Below are positions 7,086 through 17,014 of a DNA stretch of 64,000 nucleotides, one piece after another (the first letter of the stretch is position 1; every line of letters starts with the position of its first letter). The notes beneath the pieces were generated by a model that saw nothing but the letters and a program-made list of their open reading frames with translations, was not told where the DNA came from and did no database searches. The position numbers and the translations under genes are program-made. The stretch is from the NCBI RefSeq assembly GCF_900103665.1, contig NZ_FNGY01000005.1, positions 342,641 through 406,640 of the forward strand, read 5' to 3'. The DNA is from Pedobacter steynii (lineage in GTDB: Bacteria > Bacteroidota > Bacteroidia > Sphingobacteriales > Sphingobacteriaceae).

Positions 7086-8258
7086 ATGCCACTATCTCCC
7101 TATTCTGCCGAAACGATCTCTACTACCTCCATTGTCTACCGCTCACAAATCAGCAAATCATCCCAACTCATTTATCAAGTTACCCTGTTGGTTGTATTGT
7201 TGACTTTTGCGGCACTTCCATTTATTAAAACACCCATCACCATTAAAGGAAATGGCGTTTTACAATCTTCTCTCGAAAAAACGGAATTAAACATACCTGT
7301 CAACGGCCGGTTGGTTCAATATAGACTTACTGATAATAAAAAGATAAAACAAGGAGATACTATTCTTGTGATTGATGGCGGATTACCAAAGCAACAGAGT
7401 GTCCTGGTACAGGGGCGTGAAGGTCAGCTTAGTCAGTTTCTTCAGGATATCAATATGCTGTTGTCTTTCCAAACACTTGACAAAACCAATTCTCCAAGCC
7501 TGCAAACCGGACAATACAATGCCTCCTGGCAACAGTTTGTACAGGAATTGGAAAATGCCGGAATTGCAAAAATGCAGGCAGCAAGCACTTTTGCACGTTA
7601 CAATAAGTTATACGAAAATAAGGTACTCACGGAATCTGAGTACGAAAAATATAAGTTTGAACTGGAACAAGCAACCTCGGCCTATCAAATGGTACGGGCT
7701 AAATATAAAACACAATGGCAAACGGAAGCAAATGGTTTTCGTAATGAATTACGCCAGCTTTCCGGCCAGCAAGCAGAACTGACAGAGCAAAAAAAGCAGT
7801 ATGTATTGAGGGCTGCAACCAGCGGGTCTGTTCAAAACCTCAGTGGCATACAAAAGGGAGCTTATGTTTTTGCAAATCAGAAAATCGGAGAAATATCGCC
7901 GGATGCGAGCTTAACTGCATTTTGTTATATCAAACCATCAGATATCGGGCTTATAAAAAAAGGCCAGGAGGTGCGTTTTCAGATTGATGCCTATAATTAT
8001 AATCAATGGGGATCTGCACAGGGAGAGGTCATAGATATCTCCGATGATATCGTTGTTTTAAATGGGAATCAGCCCGTATTCAAGGTGAAGTGTAGTCTGA
8101 ACCAGGATCATTTGATCCTAAAGAATGGTTATAAAGGTTTCTTAAAGAAAGGAATGAATTTTACTGCCCGTTTCACGGTAACCAGCCGTAGTTTATATCA
8201 GTTGTTATATGATAAAGTTGATGATTGGGTCAATCCAAATGTCAGTGATAAGACCTAA
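7086..8258 (+). CDS. HlyD-family membrane-fusion adaptor of the peptide exporter
   Basis: The 390-residue protein has one N-terminal transmembrane helix (about residues 30-47), a beta-barrel/lipoyl-like segment beginning near VNGRLVQYRL (residues 76-85), a central alpha-helical hairpin rich in Gln and Glu (about 115-235), and a C-terminal barrel region. This is the layout of periplasmic adaptors that couple bacteriocin ABC exporters to an outer-membrane duct. It is followed four bases later by the C39 ABC transporter and preceded by the two peptide genes, which fixes its role as the export adaptor. No TolC-like gene lies in this cassette. The TolC at 49892-51202 belongs to an RND operon, so the duct is presumably shared. 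Confidence 0.85.
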   Translation: MPLSPYSAETISTTSIVYRSQISKSSQLIYQVTLLVVLLTFAALPFIKTPITIKGNGVLQSSLEKTELNIPVNGRLVQYRLTDNKKIKQGDTILVIDGGLPKQQSVLVQGREGQLSQFLQDINMLLSFQTLDKTNSPSLQTGQYNASWQQFVQELENAGIAKMQAASTFARYNKLYENKVLTESEYEKYKFELEQATSAYQMVRAKYKTQWQTEANGFRNELRQLSGQQAELTEQKKQYVLRAATSGSVQNLSGIQKGAYVFANQKIGEISPDASLTAFCYIKPSDIGLIKKGQEVRFQIDAYNYNQWGSAQGEVIDISDDIVVLNGNQPVFKVKCSLNQDHLILKNGYKGFLKKGMNFTARFTVTSRSLYQLLYDKVDDWVNPNVSDKT

Positions 8259-8262
8259 AGCT

Positions 8263-10419
8263 ATGAGCACTAAAGTAAAACAACGAGACATTACAGATTG
8301 CGGTGCAGCTTGCCTGGCCTCTATCGCATCGCATTATAAACTGGATTTGCCGGTGGCAAAAATCAGACAGTTTGCGGGGACGGATAAAAAAGGAACCAAT
8401 GTTTTAGGGATGGTGGAAGCCGCTCAGAAGTTAGGTTTTGAGGCCAAGGGTGTAAAAGGACCTTTTGAAAGTTTATTTAAAATACCAAAACCCGCAGTCG
8501 CACACCTCATTGTCAAAGATATTCTGCAGCATTATGTCGTGATCTATAAAGTGAATAGTAAGTTTATCGATGTGATGGACCCTATTGACGGCCAAATGCA
8601 CCGCAGGACACACGAGGCATTTAAAGATGAATGGACCGGCGCTTTAGTGTTGTTGCTACCTTCAGAAGAGTTCGAAACGGGAAATGAAAAGGTTTCTGTT
8701 TCCGGACGTTTCTGGAACTTAATAAGACCACATAAGAGCATTTTAATCCAGGCTTTATTTGGGGCTATCGTATATACCATTTTAGGCTTGTCCACTTCTA
8801 TCTTTGTGCAAAAGCTGGTTGACTTTGTATTGGTTGATGGTAACAGAAACCTGCTCAATCTGATGAGTATTGCGATGGTGGTCATCCTGATCATCCAGCT
8901 GTTTGTTGGAATGACAAAGACGATCTTTACGCTGAAAACGGGACAGATGATTGATTCTCAATTGATCTTAGGATATTATAAACACCTGTTAAGATTGCCG
9001 CAGCAATTTTTCGATACGATGCGCGTCGGGGAGATTATTTCCAGGATTAATGATGCGGTCAAGATACGGGCTTTTCTAAATGATGTCAGCATTAATTTTC
9101 TGGTAAATATTTTCATTGTGGTGTTTTCATTTGCGATGATGTTTACCTATTACTGGAAGCTTGCTTTACTGATGCTGGCCGTAATTCCTTTGTATTTGCT
9201 GATCTATTTTGTGGCTGATAAGCTCAATAAAAAAGCGCAACGCTTATTGATGGAAGATTCTGCCGAGCTGGAGTCCCAGCTTGTAGAAAGTCTCAATGCA
9301 GTAGGGACCATCAAACGTTTTGGCCTGGAATCTTTTGCCAATGAAAAGACAGAAGTTCGCTTTGTAAAACTATTGAAGGATGGTTTTAAATCTAATATGA
9401 ATTCTGTTTTTGCAGGAACGTCCTCAGAACTCACCTCCCGCTTATTGACAATTATCCTGCTATGGGTGGGAGCGGGATATGTAATAGACAGCAAGATAAC
9501 GCCTGGAGAGCTGTTGTCATTCTATACGCTGATCGGCTATTTTACAGGACCGGTTTCTTCTCTGATAGGGATGAATAAAACGGTCCAGGATGCGGTAATT
9601 GCTGCGGATAGGTTATTTGAAATTATGGATCTGGAACGTGAAAATGACGAGAATCAGGTAGAACTAAGCCCTGATAAAATCGGAGATATTCATTTTGAAA
9701 ATGTATCTTTTCGTTATGGAACCAGAGTTTCTGTTTTTGACAATTTAAACCTGATCCTTCCTAAAGGAAAATTTACTGCAATAGTGGGCGAAAGTGGTTC
9801 CGGAAAATCTACCTTAATGTCAATTCTGCAGAATATTTACCCGATTCAGGGAGGAAATGTGCGGATTGGAAAATATGATTTGAAATACATAAAAACAGCC
9901 TCTCTCCGCCGTGCTGTTTCTGTCGTCCCCCAGCAAATAGATCTGTTTGCCGGTAACGTGATTGAAAATATTGCCATAGGAGATTACGAACCAGATATGC
10001 AAAAGATCATTGACATTTCCACTCAATTGGGCTTGATTGGTTTCATTGAATCCTTACCCAGAGGCTTTCAAACCTATCTGGGAGAGAACGGAGCAACCTT
10101 GTCCGGCGGACAAAGGCAAAGAATTGCCATCGCAAGGGCACTGTACCGCGATCCCGAAATTCTTATCCTTGACGAGGCTACTTCGTCACTCGACTCTGCG
10201 TCTGAAAAATATGTACAAAGAATGATCGATATTCTCAAATCAAAACAGAAGACGGTGATTGTTATTGCACATCGACTGAGTACCCTGAGCAATGCCGATA
10301 AAATCATTGTGCTCGATAAAGGTGTTGTTGTAGAACAAGGAAGCCATAAAGAGTTGCGTTTTAGCCCGAATTCAGCCTATGCTAACCTTTGGAAGCTTCA
10401 GTTGCCCGAAGAGATTTGA
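8263..10419 (+). CDS. C39-peptidase-containing ABC exporter for GG peptides
   Basis: I start at ATG 8263, four bases after the adaptor stop, because the peptidase motif then begins at the usual distance. The 718-residue protein has an N-terminal C39 cysteine peptidase (QRDITDCGAAC with Cys13, His90 in QHYVV and Asp106 in MDPIDG as the likely triad). A six-helix transmembrane domain follows (about 145-430), then an ATPase domain with Walker A GESGSGKS (509-516), signature LSGGQ (613-617), Walker B acid D637-E638 and switch His670. Such proteins cut the leader after Gly-Gly and export the core peptide. All catalytic residues are present. The two precursors upstream are its expected substrates. 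Confidence 0.93.
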   Translation: MSTKVKQRDITDCGAACLASIASHYKLDLPVAKIRQFAGTDKKGTNVLGMVEAAQKLGFEAKGVKGPFESLFKIPKPAVAHLIVKDILQHYVVIYKVNSKFIDVMDPIDGQMHRRTHEAFKDEWTGALVLLLPSEEFETGNEKVSVSGRFWNLIRPHKSILIQALFGAIVYTILGLSTSIFVQKLVDFVLVDGNRNLLNLMSIAMVVILIIQLFVGMTKTIFTLKTGQMIDSQLILGYYKHLLRLPQQFFDTMRVGEIISRINDAVKIRAFLNDVSINFLVNIFIVVFSFAMMFTYYWKLALLMLAVIPLYLLIYFVADKLNKKAQRLLMEDSAELESQLVESLNAVGTIKRFGLESFANEKTEVRFVKLLKDGFKSNMNSVFAGTSSELTSRLLTIILLWVGAGYVIDSKITPGELLSFYTLIGYFTGPVSSLIGMNKTVQDAVIAADRLFEIMDLERENDENQVELSPDKIGDIHFENVSFRYGTRVSVFDNLNLILPKGKFTAIVGESGSGKSTLMSILQNIYPIQGGNVRIGKYDLKYIKTASLRRAVSVVPQQIDLFAGNVIENIAIGDYEPDMQKIIDISTQLGLIGFIESLPRGFQTYLGENGATLSGGQRQRIAIARALYRDPEILILDEATSSLDSASEKYVQRMIDILKSKQKTVIVIAHRLSTLSNADKIIVLDKGVVVEQGSHKELRFSPNSAYANLWKLQLPEEI

Positions 10420-10447
10420 TCATTTGGTATACGCCTTCCCGGACTTC

Positions 10448-11293
10448 TTATTTCCCTTTTCTGAAATCCGAAGGAGTTTTGCTGATGATCTTTTTGAAAA
10501 TCTTATTGAAATAAGTCACATTATTAAATCCCGATTCAAAGCAGACCTGAGCAATGGTCTTGTCTTGCTGTAAAAAAAGACAAGCTTTTTGTATGCGGTA
10601 TCGGTTTACGAATTCGGTAAAAGTAATGTGAGTTGTTTTCTTAAAATAATTGCAGAATGAAGGAACAGAGATGTTGACCAGCCCCGCTACGGTTTCAATG
10701 TCAATCTCTTCATGGTAGTAATGTTCTACATAAGTAAAGATCTTTTGCAGCCGGGACCGGTGTTTGCTCACCAGATCAGCGATAATTGCCTTCTCATTTA
10801 AAATATGATAATCTTCGCTGTTCCCTAAAATATGGAGCACTTGCAGAAAGCTCATTTTCCTTTCAAAAGGCAGCATATCTTTCATCTTTATCAGTATTTC
10901 TTTTACCTCTTCTTTAATGTTGTCATTAAATTTAATGCCATACTTTGACCGGTCTACCAATGCAGCGATGTGCTGCATTTCAGGGAAACCCGAAATCCAT
11001 TGCTGCATCACTTCAGGTTTGATCTGAATAACAATCTCTTCATGTGGGTCCCTGGCATTCAAACCAAATCCGGAATGTGGTACATTGGAGCCAATTAGCA
11101 CCAAGTCTCCATCTTCATACATACTGATGTGAGAACCCACATGTCGCGTTCCGCCGCCGGAAATCACACAGACCAGCTCGTATTCCGGATGGTAGTGATA
11201 TTCCCAAACAAACTCATGAATTGGTTGGTTCTGATATAAAAACCGCATGGAAGAAGCTTCATCAGGTTTTACAATCTCAAAGTGAATTTTCAT
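10448..11293 (-). CDS. AraC-family transcriptional regulator (cupin plus HTH)
   Basis: The 281-residue protein has an N-terminal cupin-like sensor domain (about residues 20-100; HPEYELVCVISG, then DLVLIGSNVPHSG) and a C-terminal pair of helix-turn-helix motifs (about 180-280; IDIETVAGLVNISVPSFCNY, then ACFESGFNNVTYFNKIFKK). This is the domain order of AraC sugar regulators that bind their inducer in the cupin pocket. It is divergent from the MFS transporter and trehalase genes, so it probably controls the trehalose locus through the 178-base intergenic region and may sense trehalose or a derivative. It converges with the peptide exporter gene. Confidence 0.88.
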   Translation of the reverse strand: MKIHFEIVKPDEASSMRFLYQNQPIHEFVWEYHYHPEYELVCVISGGGTRHVGSHISMYEDGDLVLIGSNVPHSGFGLNARDPHEEIVIQIKPEVMQQWISGFPEMQHIAALVDRSKYGIKFNDNIKEEVKEILIKMKDMLPFERKMSFLQVLHILGNSEDYHILNEKAIIADLVSKHRSRLQKIFTYVEHYYHEEIDIETVAGLVNISVPSFCNYFKKTTHITFTEFVNRYRIQKACLFLQQDKTIAQVCFESGFNNVTYFNKIFKKIISKTPSDFRKGK

Positions 11294-11471
11294 CCTTATT
11301 AAGCTAAGTTTATCAAATATGAGTAATTAAATATTAATATAGTTCAATAAATAATGAATAAAGGATAATTATTGCATTTATAAAAACTGGAATTTTATCA
11401 TACCCAATGAGTTGCCTGCAACTGGTCGGAATTGCTAACCAAATCTATCTATCTTTTTAAAACGCGGTTTA
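11294..11471. promoter_or_regulatory. Divergent control region of the trehalose locus
   Basis: This AT-rich 178-base gap separates the AraC gene (minus) from the MFS gene (plus), so both promoters and the AraC sites should lie here. TATCTTTT (about 11449-11456) resembles a -7 box for the MFS gene. I could not define a repeated AraC half-site with confidence. Confidence 0.4.
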
Positions 11472-12719
11472 ATGGAATTCTTGAAAATTAAGATCTCGGT
11501 ATTCATCAACTATTTGCTATTCGGCATTATGCTGAATAGTGTCGGTACGGTGATTCTGCAGGCACAACGCTATTACGGAGTTTCAGCTTCTTCTGCCGCT
11601 GTTCTGGAAGCTTTTAAAGACATCACGATTGCTGTAGTTTCTTTTATAGTCGCGTCATTTATTACCAGGATAGGCTATAAGAAATCAATGCAGATCGGTC
11701 TTGCTGCTGTTGCAATAGGTTGTTTTATCGTCCCTTCTATAAAAACATTTATCGCAGTCAAATTACTGTTTGCCATTACAGGTGCCAGTTTCGCTCTAAT
11801 TAAGATTTCCGTATTTGGAACCATTGGCTTAATTACTAAAACTGAAAAGGCACACGTCAGTCTGATGAGCTTTGTTGAAAGCTTTTTTATGATTGGAATC
11901 TTATCCGGGTATTTCCTCTTCAGTTATTTTATTGATGATGCCGATGCGGCCTCTGGAAGATGGTTTTCAGTTTATTACCTGATTGGTGCTTTCTATCTGC
12001 TGGCCCTCTTGTTAGTGAGTATTTCGCCACTTGATGAATCGGCGGCGAAGCCTGAACCGGGAATGAAATTTAGGCAATCCTATACCGATATGCTCAAATT
12101 GCTGATGTTGCCATTGGTCGTTTCCTTTGTGATATGTGCATTTCTGTATGTTTTAATTGAACAGAGCATCATGAGCTGGCTACCTACCTTCAATAACAAA
12201 GTCCTGCATTTGCCTTCTTCGATCAGCGTACTGATGGCGGGCATTATGGCCAGTTCAACTGCAATCGGACGTTTCCTTGCCGGGGTTCTTTTGAAAAGAA
12301 TCTCCTGGTATATCTGTCTTACCGTTTGTCTTTTCGCTGCTGCCGGGCTGGTTCTTATTGCGATTCCTCTGGCTTCCAACGCCGGTCCGTATGAGATCCG
12401 GACTTGGGCAGATGTTCCATTTGCTGCCTATATCTTTCCCTTGATCGGATTTTTTCTGGCACCTATTTACCCTGCCATTAATTCGGTTATCCTGGGGGCA
12501 CTTCCGAAAAATCAGCATGGAACAATGTCTGGGCTGATCGTAGTTTTCTCTGCATTAGGCGGCTCTTTAGGCTCTCTGATCACGGGGTATATCTTTCAAC
12601 ATTATGGAGGTCAGACGGCTTTTTACTTCTCGCTGCTGCCGATCGCTACCCTCACAGTAGCCCTGTTCCTGTTTCAGAAAATGAAAACACGACACCTCAT
12701 TGAACACACATTAAGTTAA
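11472..12719 (+). CDS. MFS transporter, probably sugar (trehalose) uptake
   Basis: The 415-residue protein has twelve predicted transmembrane helices in two halves, with a longer basic cytoplasmic loop near residues 190-205. A loop reading RIGYKKSMQIG between helices 2 and 3 (about 66-76) resembles the MFS loop motif. It has no signal peptide. It is the first gene after the AraC regulator and lies 24 bases before the trehalase gene, so the likely role is moving trehalose across the inner membrane for cytoplasmic hydrolysis. The substrate is inferred from context only, because MFS sequences do not reveal it directly. Confidence 0.8.
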   Translation: MEFLKIKISVFINYLLFGIMLNSVGTVILQAQRYYGVSASSAAVLEAFKDITIAVVSFIVASFITRIGYKKSMQIGLAAVAIGCFIVPSIKTFIAVKLLFAITGASFALIKISVFGTIGLITKTEKAHVSLMSFVESFFMIGILSGYFLFSYFIDDADAASGRWFSVYYLIGAFYLLALLLVSISPLDESAAKPEPGMKFRQSYTDMLKLLMLPLVVSFVICAFLYVLIEQSIMSWLPTFNNKVLHLPSSISVLMAGIMASSTAIGRFLAGVLLKRISWYICLTVCLFAAAGLVLIAIPLASNAGPYEIRTWADVPFAAYIFPLIGFFLAPIYPAINSVILGALPKNQHGTMSGLIVVFSALGGSLGSLITGYIFQHYGGQTAFYFSLLPIATLTVALFLFQKMKTRHLIEHTLS

Positions 12720-12743
12720 TCCATTATCCCTACCCATATTTAT

Positions 12744-14237
12744 ATGTCAAGTCACTTATTCTATATTGAAGATTTACAAGAATTATTTTCCGATGTTCAG
12801 ACGCAAAGGATTTTTGCCGACCAGAAGGTTTTTCCCGACTGTTTGCCCAGATTTTCAGCACTTGAAATTCTACATAAATACCGTAAGCAGCAACATGAAC
12901 CGGAGTTTGACTTGCTGAAATTTGTAAAGGAAAACTTCATATTGCCACCTATTGATGAATTAGGGAACACAGTACAGGAGGAAGATCCGGCAACCCATAT
13001 TGAAAAATTATGGGATAAACTGACCAGAAAAACGGAAGCGGAATTCAGCTCTTTAATTCAACTTCCTCAGAAGTTTGTGGTACCTGGCGGACGTTTCAGG
13101 GAATTTTTTTACTGGGATAGCTATTTTACCATGTTAGGACTGCAAGTATCAGGCAGGACTGACCTGATAGAAAATATGGTGGATAATTTTGCCTACCTGA
13201 TCACAGAATTTGGCTTTATTCCAAATGGAAACAGGAGTTATTTCCTCAGTCGCTCCCAACCCCCTTTCTTTTCTCTGATGCTGGATTTGCTCGCAGAGGA
13301 AAATGGCGAAGATTGCTACCTGAAATACCTGCCCCAGTTGAAAGCTGAATATGCTTTCTGGATGAATGGCAGCGACAAATTAAATCCTGGTGAACTGGCT
13401 TATGAACATAGTGTGAGATTACCAGATGGAGAATTGCTAAACCGCTTCTGGGATAAAGAAAATACCCCACGGCCGGAGGGATATTATGAAGATCTGGAAA
13501 TCTTCAATCATACGACTACAGAAAAAACTGATCTATACCGGAATATCAGGGCCGCCTGTGCATCCGGATGGGATTTTTCAGGTCGTTGGTTTGCCGATGG
13601 GCAGCACATCAGCACTATAAAAACAACAGATCTGATTCCTGTGGATCTCAATAGCCTGCTATGGCATTTGGAATGTACTCTTGCCAAGTGTGCTGCTTTG
13701 GCAGGCAATGATATGGAGCTGGAATATTATCACAAAAAGGCAGATCAGCGTGCTTTTGCAATCAGGAAGTATTTATGGAATGAAGAGAAAGGAGGCTATT
13801 TTGATTTCGATTTTAAACAACGTGTAGCTTCCAAAGCATGGTCCATGGCAATGGCTTTCCCTTTGTTCTTTGGCCTTGCCAACGAAGCAGAAGCCGAAAA
13901 AGTAATTGGACATCTGCAAGTTGTTTTTTTAAAAAAAGGAGGCTTGCTTACTACCCCAAATATCACCGGACAGCAATGGGATGCGCCAAACGGATGGGCC
14001 CCTTTGCAATGGATCGGCTATAAAGCTGCACTCAATTATGGCGCGCCGAAGCTTGCCGGTAATATCGCAGGAAACTGGATGGCAACGGTAGAAAGGGTCT
14101 TCAAAACTACTGGAAAAATGATGGAAAAATACAACGTTGTGGACAGCTCTCTTGCTGCAGGAGGAGGAGAATACCCCAATCAGAATGGCTTCGGATGGAC
14201 CAATGGGGTCTACTTAAAAATGAAAATGAATGAATAA
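12744..14237 (+). CDS. treF: Trehalase (GH37), cytoplasmic
   Basis: The 497-residue protein carries both trehalase signatures: PGGRFREFFYWDSYF beginning at Pro114, and QWDAPNGWAPLQW beginning at Gln411. It hydrolyses alpha,alpha-trehalose to two glucose. It lacks a signal peptide, so it should act in the cytoplasm, which fits the transporter 24 bases upstream. Its length is near that of the family core (about 490-560). GH37 enzymes use an (alpha/alpha)6 barrel with general acid Asp and base Glu; candidates are the Asp in ASGWDFSGRW and a Glu in the C-terminal EYPNQNGFGW segment. The symbol treF refers to the cytoplasmic type; the enzyme family is secure and the compartment is inferred. Confidence 0.93.
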   Translation: MSSHLFYIEDLQELFSDVQTQRIFADQKVFPDCLPRFSALEILHKYRKQQHEPEFDLLKFVKENFILPPIDELGNTVQEEDPATHIEKLWDKLTRKTEAEFSSLIQLPQKFVVPGGRFREFFYWDSYFTMLGLQVSGRTDLIENMVDNFAYLITEFGFIPNGNRSYFLSRSQPPFFSLMLDLLAEENGEDCYLKYLPQLKAEYAFWMNGSDKLNPGELAYEHSVRLPDGELLNRFWDKENTPRPEGYYEDLEIFNHTTTEKTDLYRNIRAACASGWDFSGRWFADGQHISTIKTTDLIPVDLNSLLWHLECTLAKCAALAGNDMELEYYHKKADQRAFAIRKYLWNEEKGGYFDFDFKQRVASKAWSMAMAFPLFFGLANEAEAEKVIGHLQVVFLKKGGLLTTPNITGQQWDAPNGWAPLQWIGYKAALNYGAPKLAGNIAGNWMATVERVFKTTGKMMEKYNVVDSSLAAGGGEYPNQNGFGWTNGVYLKMKMNE

Positions 14238-14293
14238 AAATTAGTCATACAGTATAAAACGAGCCTAAAACCTAACCATTTAAAAACCAAATT

Positions 14294-16945
14294 ATGAAAA
14301 GATATCTATTCTTTATTGTCGCCTGTTGCCTGTTGGGCAGTGCAAAAACAACTTATAGTAAAGTGCCGGTAAAACACCTGAAAGTCAGAGAATCAGTAAC
14401 GGGTACTGTAGTAGATAAAAATGACCAGCCAATTGTCGGAGCTACGGTGGTCATCAAGGGAACTAAAACCGGAACCTCTACAGACCGGGACGGTAAGTTT
14501 GCCTTGAACCTTAGTCCTGATGCAAAAATTCTGATCGTTAGTGCCATTGGTTATAAGAGCATTGAACAATCAGTTTCTGCAGGCGGAACTTTGAAAATTA
14601 CCCTCCTTGAAGATTTGATGGAGCTGAATGCGGTAGTCGTAACCGGTTCCGTAAACCCTTTAAAGAAAATTGAATCCAGTGTGGCTATTACCAGCTTTAG
14701 CAGCAAAACTATCCAGCAGTTTGCCCCTTCGAGTGCTGCTGATTTATTAAAACATGTCCCGGGTTTTGTGGTGGAAACTTCTGGAGGAGAGGTAGGAAAT
14801 AACCTGTTTTCAAGAGGGATTCCATCTGCAGGAGCTTATGAATATGTTCAGATTCAGGAAGATGGAATGCCTGTTTTTGAAGATGGTGCCTTGCAATTTG
14901 CAAACGCCGATAACTGGCTGCGTGTTGATGAGACGATTTCTCGTATGGAGGCGCTTAGAGGTGGTTCTGGTTCTATCTTTGCCACCAATGCCCCTGGTGG
15001 AATTATCAATTTTATCACTAAAACAGGAAGCAATGATTTCTCGGGAACAGCCAAAATGACTACCGGAACTTCCGGGCTATTTCGTACAGACCTGAATGTA
15101 GGGGGCGCGCTGATACAAGACAAATTATTCTTTAATGTTGGTGGTTTTTACAGAACCGAGAATGGCGTACGTAATCCCGGATTTAAAGGAAATGACGGCG
15201 GACAGGTAAAGATGAACCTGAAATACAATCTGGATAAGGGCTTTATCAAATTGTCTTACAAAAAGCTTAATGACAGAAACTTATTCCTGTTACCGATTCC
15301 TTTAACTGATAGGAACAATCCCAAAGGAATTGAAGGGTTTAATGCGAATACCGGAACCTTAACTTCGAGGAATTTCAGTCAGCTGGATATTCCTCAATAT
15401 GGTGGCGGTTCTTTTAAACGAAACCTCGAAGACGGAGTTCATCCCATTGTGGATGCAGTAGGCGCTGAATTTAAAACAGATTTAGGTGCTGGTTTTACTT
15501 TAAGCAATAATACCAGATATACTAAAATCAATTTGGAGTATACGGCCATCTTTCCTGGTGCTGAACCGCAGACTGCTGCTGATTTTGCCGCAGGATATCG
15601 CACTAACGGGGCTGCATTTCCTGTTTTAAATCCGGAATATACCAATGTAAATACCGGTGCGGTAATCAATCCCGGGCTGGTTGCTAAAGTTGGTTATTGG
15701 GCAATTGATAAACAAATGAAAAATTTTGCCAACAACCTGAGATTTGATTATAAAAATGATAAAGTGGCTTTATCCCTTGGTTATTATTATTCGAACTGGA
15801 CCTCTAACCAGCAATGGAACTGGAGTAACCTATTGGTGTCAGTTTCTGACAACCCTCAATTGTTAAACCTGGTTGATAAATCCGTTCCTGAAGGAGGAAA
15901 CAACCGATCCAGAACCTATAACGGAGTAACTGATATTTCCTGGCTAACCAGGCAGACACAAACGAAAGGGAATCTGAATGCTGTCTTTGGAAATGCGGAA
16001 ATTAAAGCAACTGATCAGTTGACTTTCGATATTGGTTTGCGTTATGATATGGATCGTTATACCGGATACAAGAATAAGCCCAACGCTGTTTTACAAAATA
16101 TGGACAACAGTACCGCTTCCAGTAATAATTTTGCAGGTACTACTGCTGATAATTCAATGACGGTCTTATCTGGTGCTTATCAGTATTGGAAATATGATGT
16201 GAACCGTTTATCAGGAAGTGCGGCGGCAAACTATAAGTTTGCAGATGATATGGCGGCTTATGTGCGTTACAGCAATGGTTTCCGCTCACCGATTGAGGAG
16301 GCCTATTTTGAGAACATGGATCAGCTGGATCAATTAAAGCCAACAGTGATCAATCAGTTTGAGCTGGGGTATAAATACCAGGCGAAACAGTTTGCTTTTT
16401 TTGCAAATGCTTTTTATATGGACCTTGCTGATCTGGCCTTTACAGATATCCTGTTAAACGGACAATCAGAAAATAAATTTGCGAAAGCGCGTAATTACGG
16501 AATGGAGCTGGAAGGACAGTTTACTGCCGGAAATTTCAGTTTAACCATAAACGCCACTTTACAAGATCCGAAATTTACTGACTTTTCCGGAGAAGGGGTG
16601 AATAACAATGGAAACAGGGTACGTAGAATTCCTAATTTTTATGGAACTATTCGTCCTGCTTATAACCTGACAAAAAACCTGGCCATCTATGCAGAAGTGA
16701 ATCATTTTGGGAAGAAATACTCAGATAATGAAAATCTAAGCCTCCTGCCTGCTTTTGATGTGCTGAACGCGGGAGTATCCCTGAAAGTTAAGCGGATGCG
16801 TTTTGCATTAGATGCTTCAAATTTAACCAATACGATTGGGCTAACAGAAGGAAACCCAAGGGTAACCACAGCTCCGGGTACAATCTATTATGCCAGACCT
16901 ATTCTGGGCAGATTTGCTAAACTCTCTGCGGCATTCGACTTCTAA
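14294..16945 (+). CDS. TonB-dependent outer-membrane receptor with N-terminal regulatory-like domain
   Basis: The 883-residue protein has a signal peptide (about residues 1-22), a carboxypeptidase-regulatory-like domain (about 35-110; VTGTVVDKNDQPIVGATVVI), a plug domain (about 120-240; VVVTGSVNPLKKIESSVAI, then LRGGSGSIFATNAPGG) and a 22-strand-type beta barrel ending in a C-terminal aromatic (FAKLSAAFDF). No SusD gene is adjacent, so it is not a SusC/SusD pair. Located 56 bases after the trehalase gene, it probably imports trehalose or a trehalose-containing compound across the outer membrane using TonB energy. Alternatively it takes up a siderophore, since many receptors of this shape do. 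Confidence 0.9.
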   Translation: MKRYLFFIVACCLLGSAKTTYSKVPVKHLKVRESVTGTVVDKNDQPIVGATVVIKGTKTGTSTDRDGKFALNLSPDAKILIVSAIGYKSIEQSVSAGGTLKITLLEDLMELNAVVVTGSVNPLKKIESSVAITSFSSKTIQQFAPSSAADLLKHVPGFVVETSGGEVGNNLFSRGIPSAGAYEYVQIQEDGMPVFEDGALQFANADNWLRVDETISRMEALRGGSGSIFATNAPGGIINFITKTGSNDFSGTAKMTTGTSGLFRTDLNVGGALIQDKLFFNVGGFYRTENGVRNPGFKGNDGGQVKMNLKYNLDKGFIKLSYKKLNDRNLFLLPIPLTDRNNPKGIEGFNANTGTLTSRNFSQLDIPQYGGGSFKRNLEDGVHPIVDAVGAEFKTDLGAGFTLSNNTRYTKINLEYTAIFPGAEPQTAADFAAGYRTNGAAFPVLNPEYTNVNTGAVINPGLVAKVGYWAIDKQMKNFANNLRFDYKNDKVALSLGYYYSNWTSNQQWNWSNLLVSVSDNPQLLNLVDKSVPEGGNNRSRTYNGVTDISWLTRQTQTKGNLNAVFGNAEIKATDQLTFDIGLRYDMDRYTGYKNKPNAVLQNMDNSTASSNNFAGTTADNSMTVLSGAYQYWKYDVNRLSGSAAANYKFADDMAAYVRYSNGFRSPIEEAYFENMDQLDQLKPTVINQFELGYKYQAKQFAFFANAFYMDLADLAFTDILLNGQSENKFAKARNYGMELEGQFTAGNFSLTINATLQDPKFTDFSGEGVNNNGNRVRRIPNFYGTIRPAYNLTKNLAIYAEVNHFGKKYSDNENLSLLPAFDVLNAGVSLKVKRMRFALDASNLTNTIGLTEGNPRVTTAPGTIYYARPILGRFAKLSAAFDF

Positions 16946-16966
16946 TAAAATATTGATTTAAAGATC

Positions 16967-16997
16967 AGGTCGCCCGGATGTTTTTTTCGGGCGGCCT
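16967..16997. terminator. Hairpin between convergent genes
   Basis: AGGTCGCCCG (16967-16976) pairs with CGGGCGGCCT (16988-16997), with one G-U pair, around a loop containing seven T residues. It sits between the convergent receptor and propeller genes. The T tail is poor on the plus strand, so termination strength is uncertain. Confidence 0.5.
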
Positions 16998-17014
16998 TCA
17001 TAAATAGAAATAGG

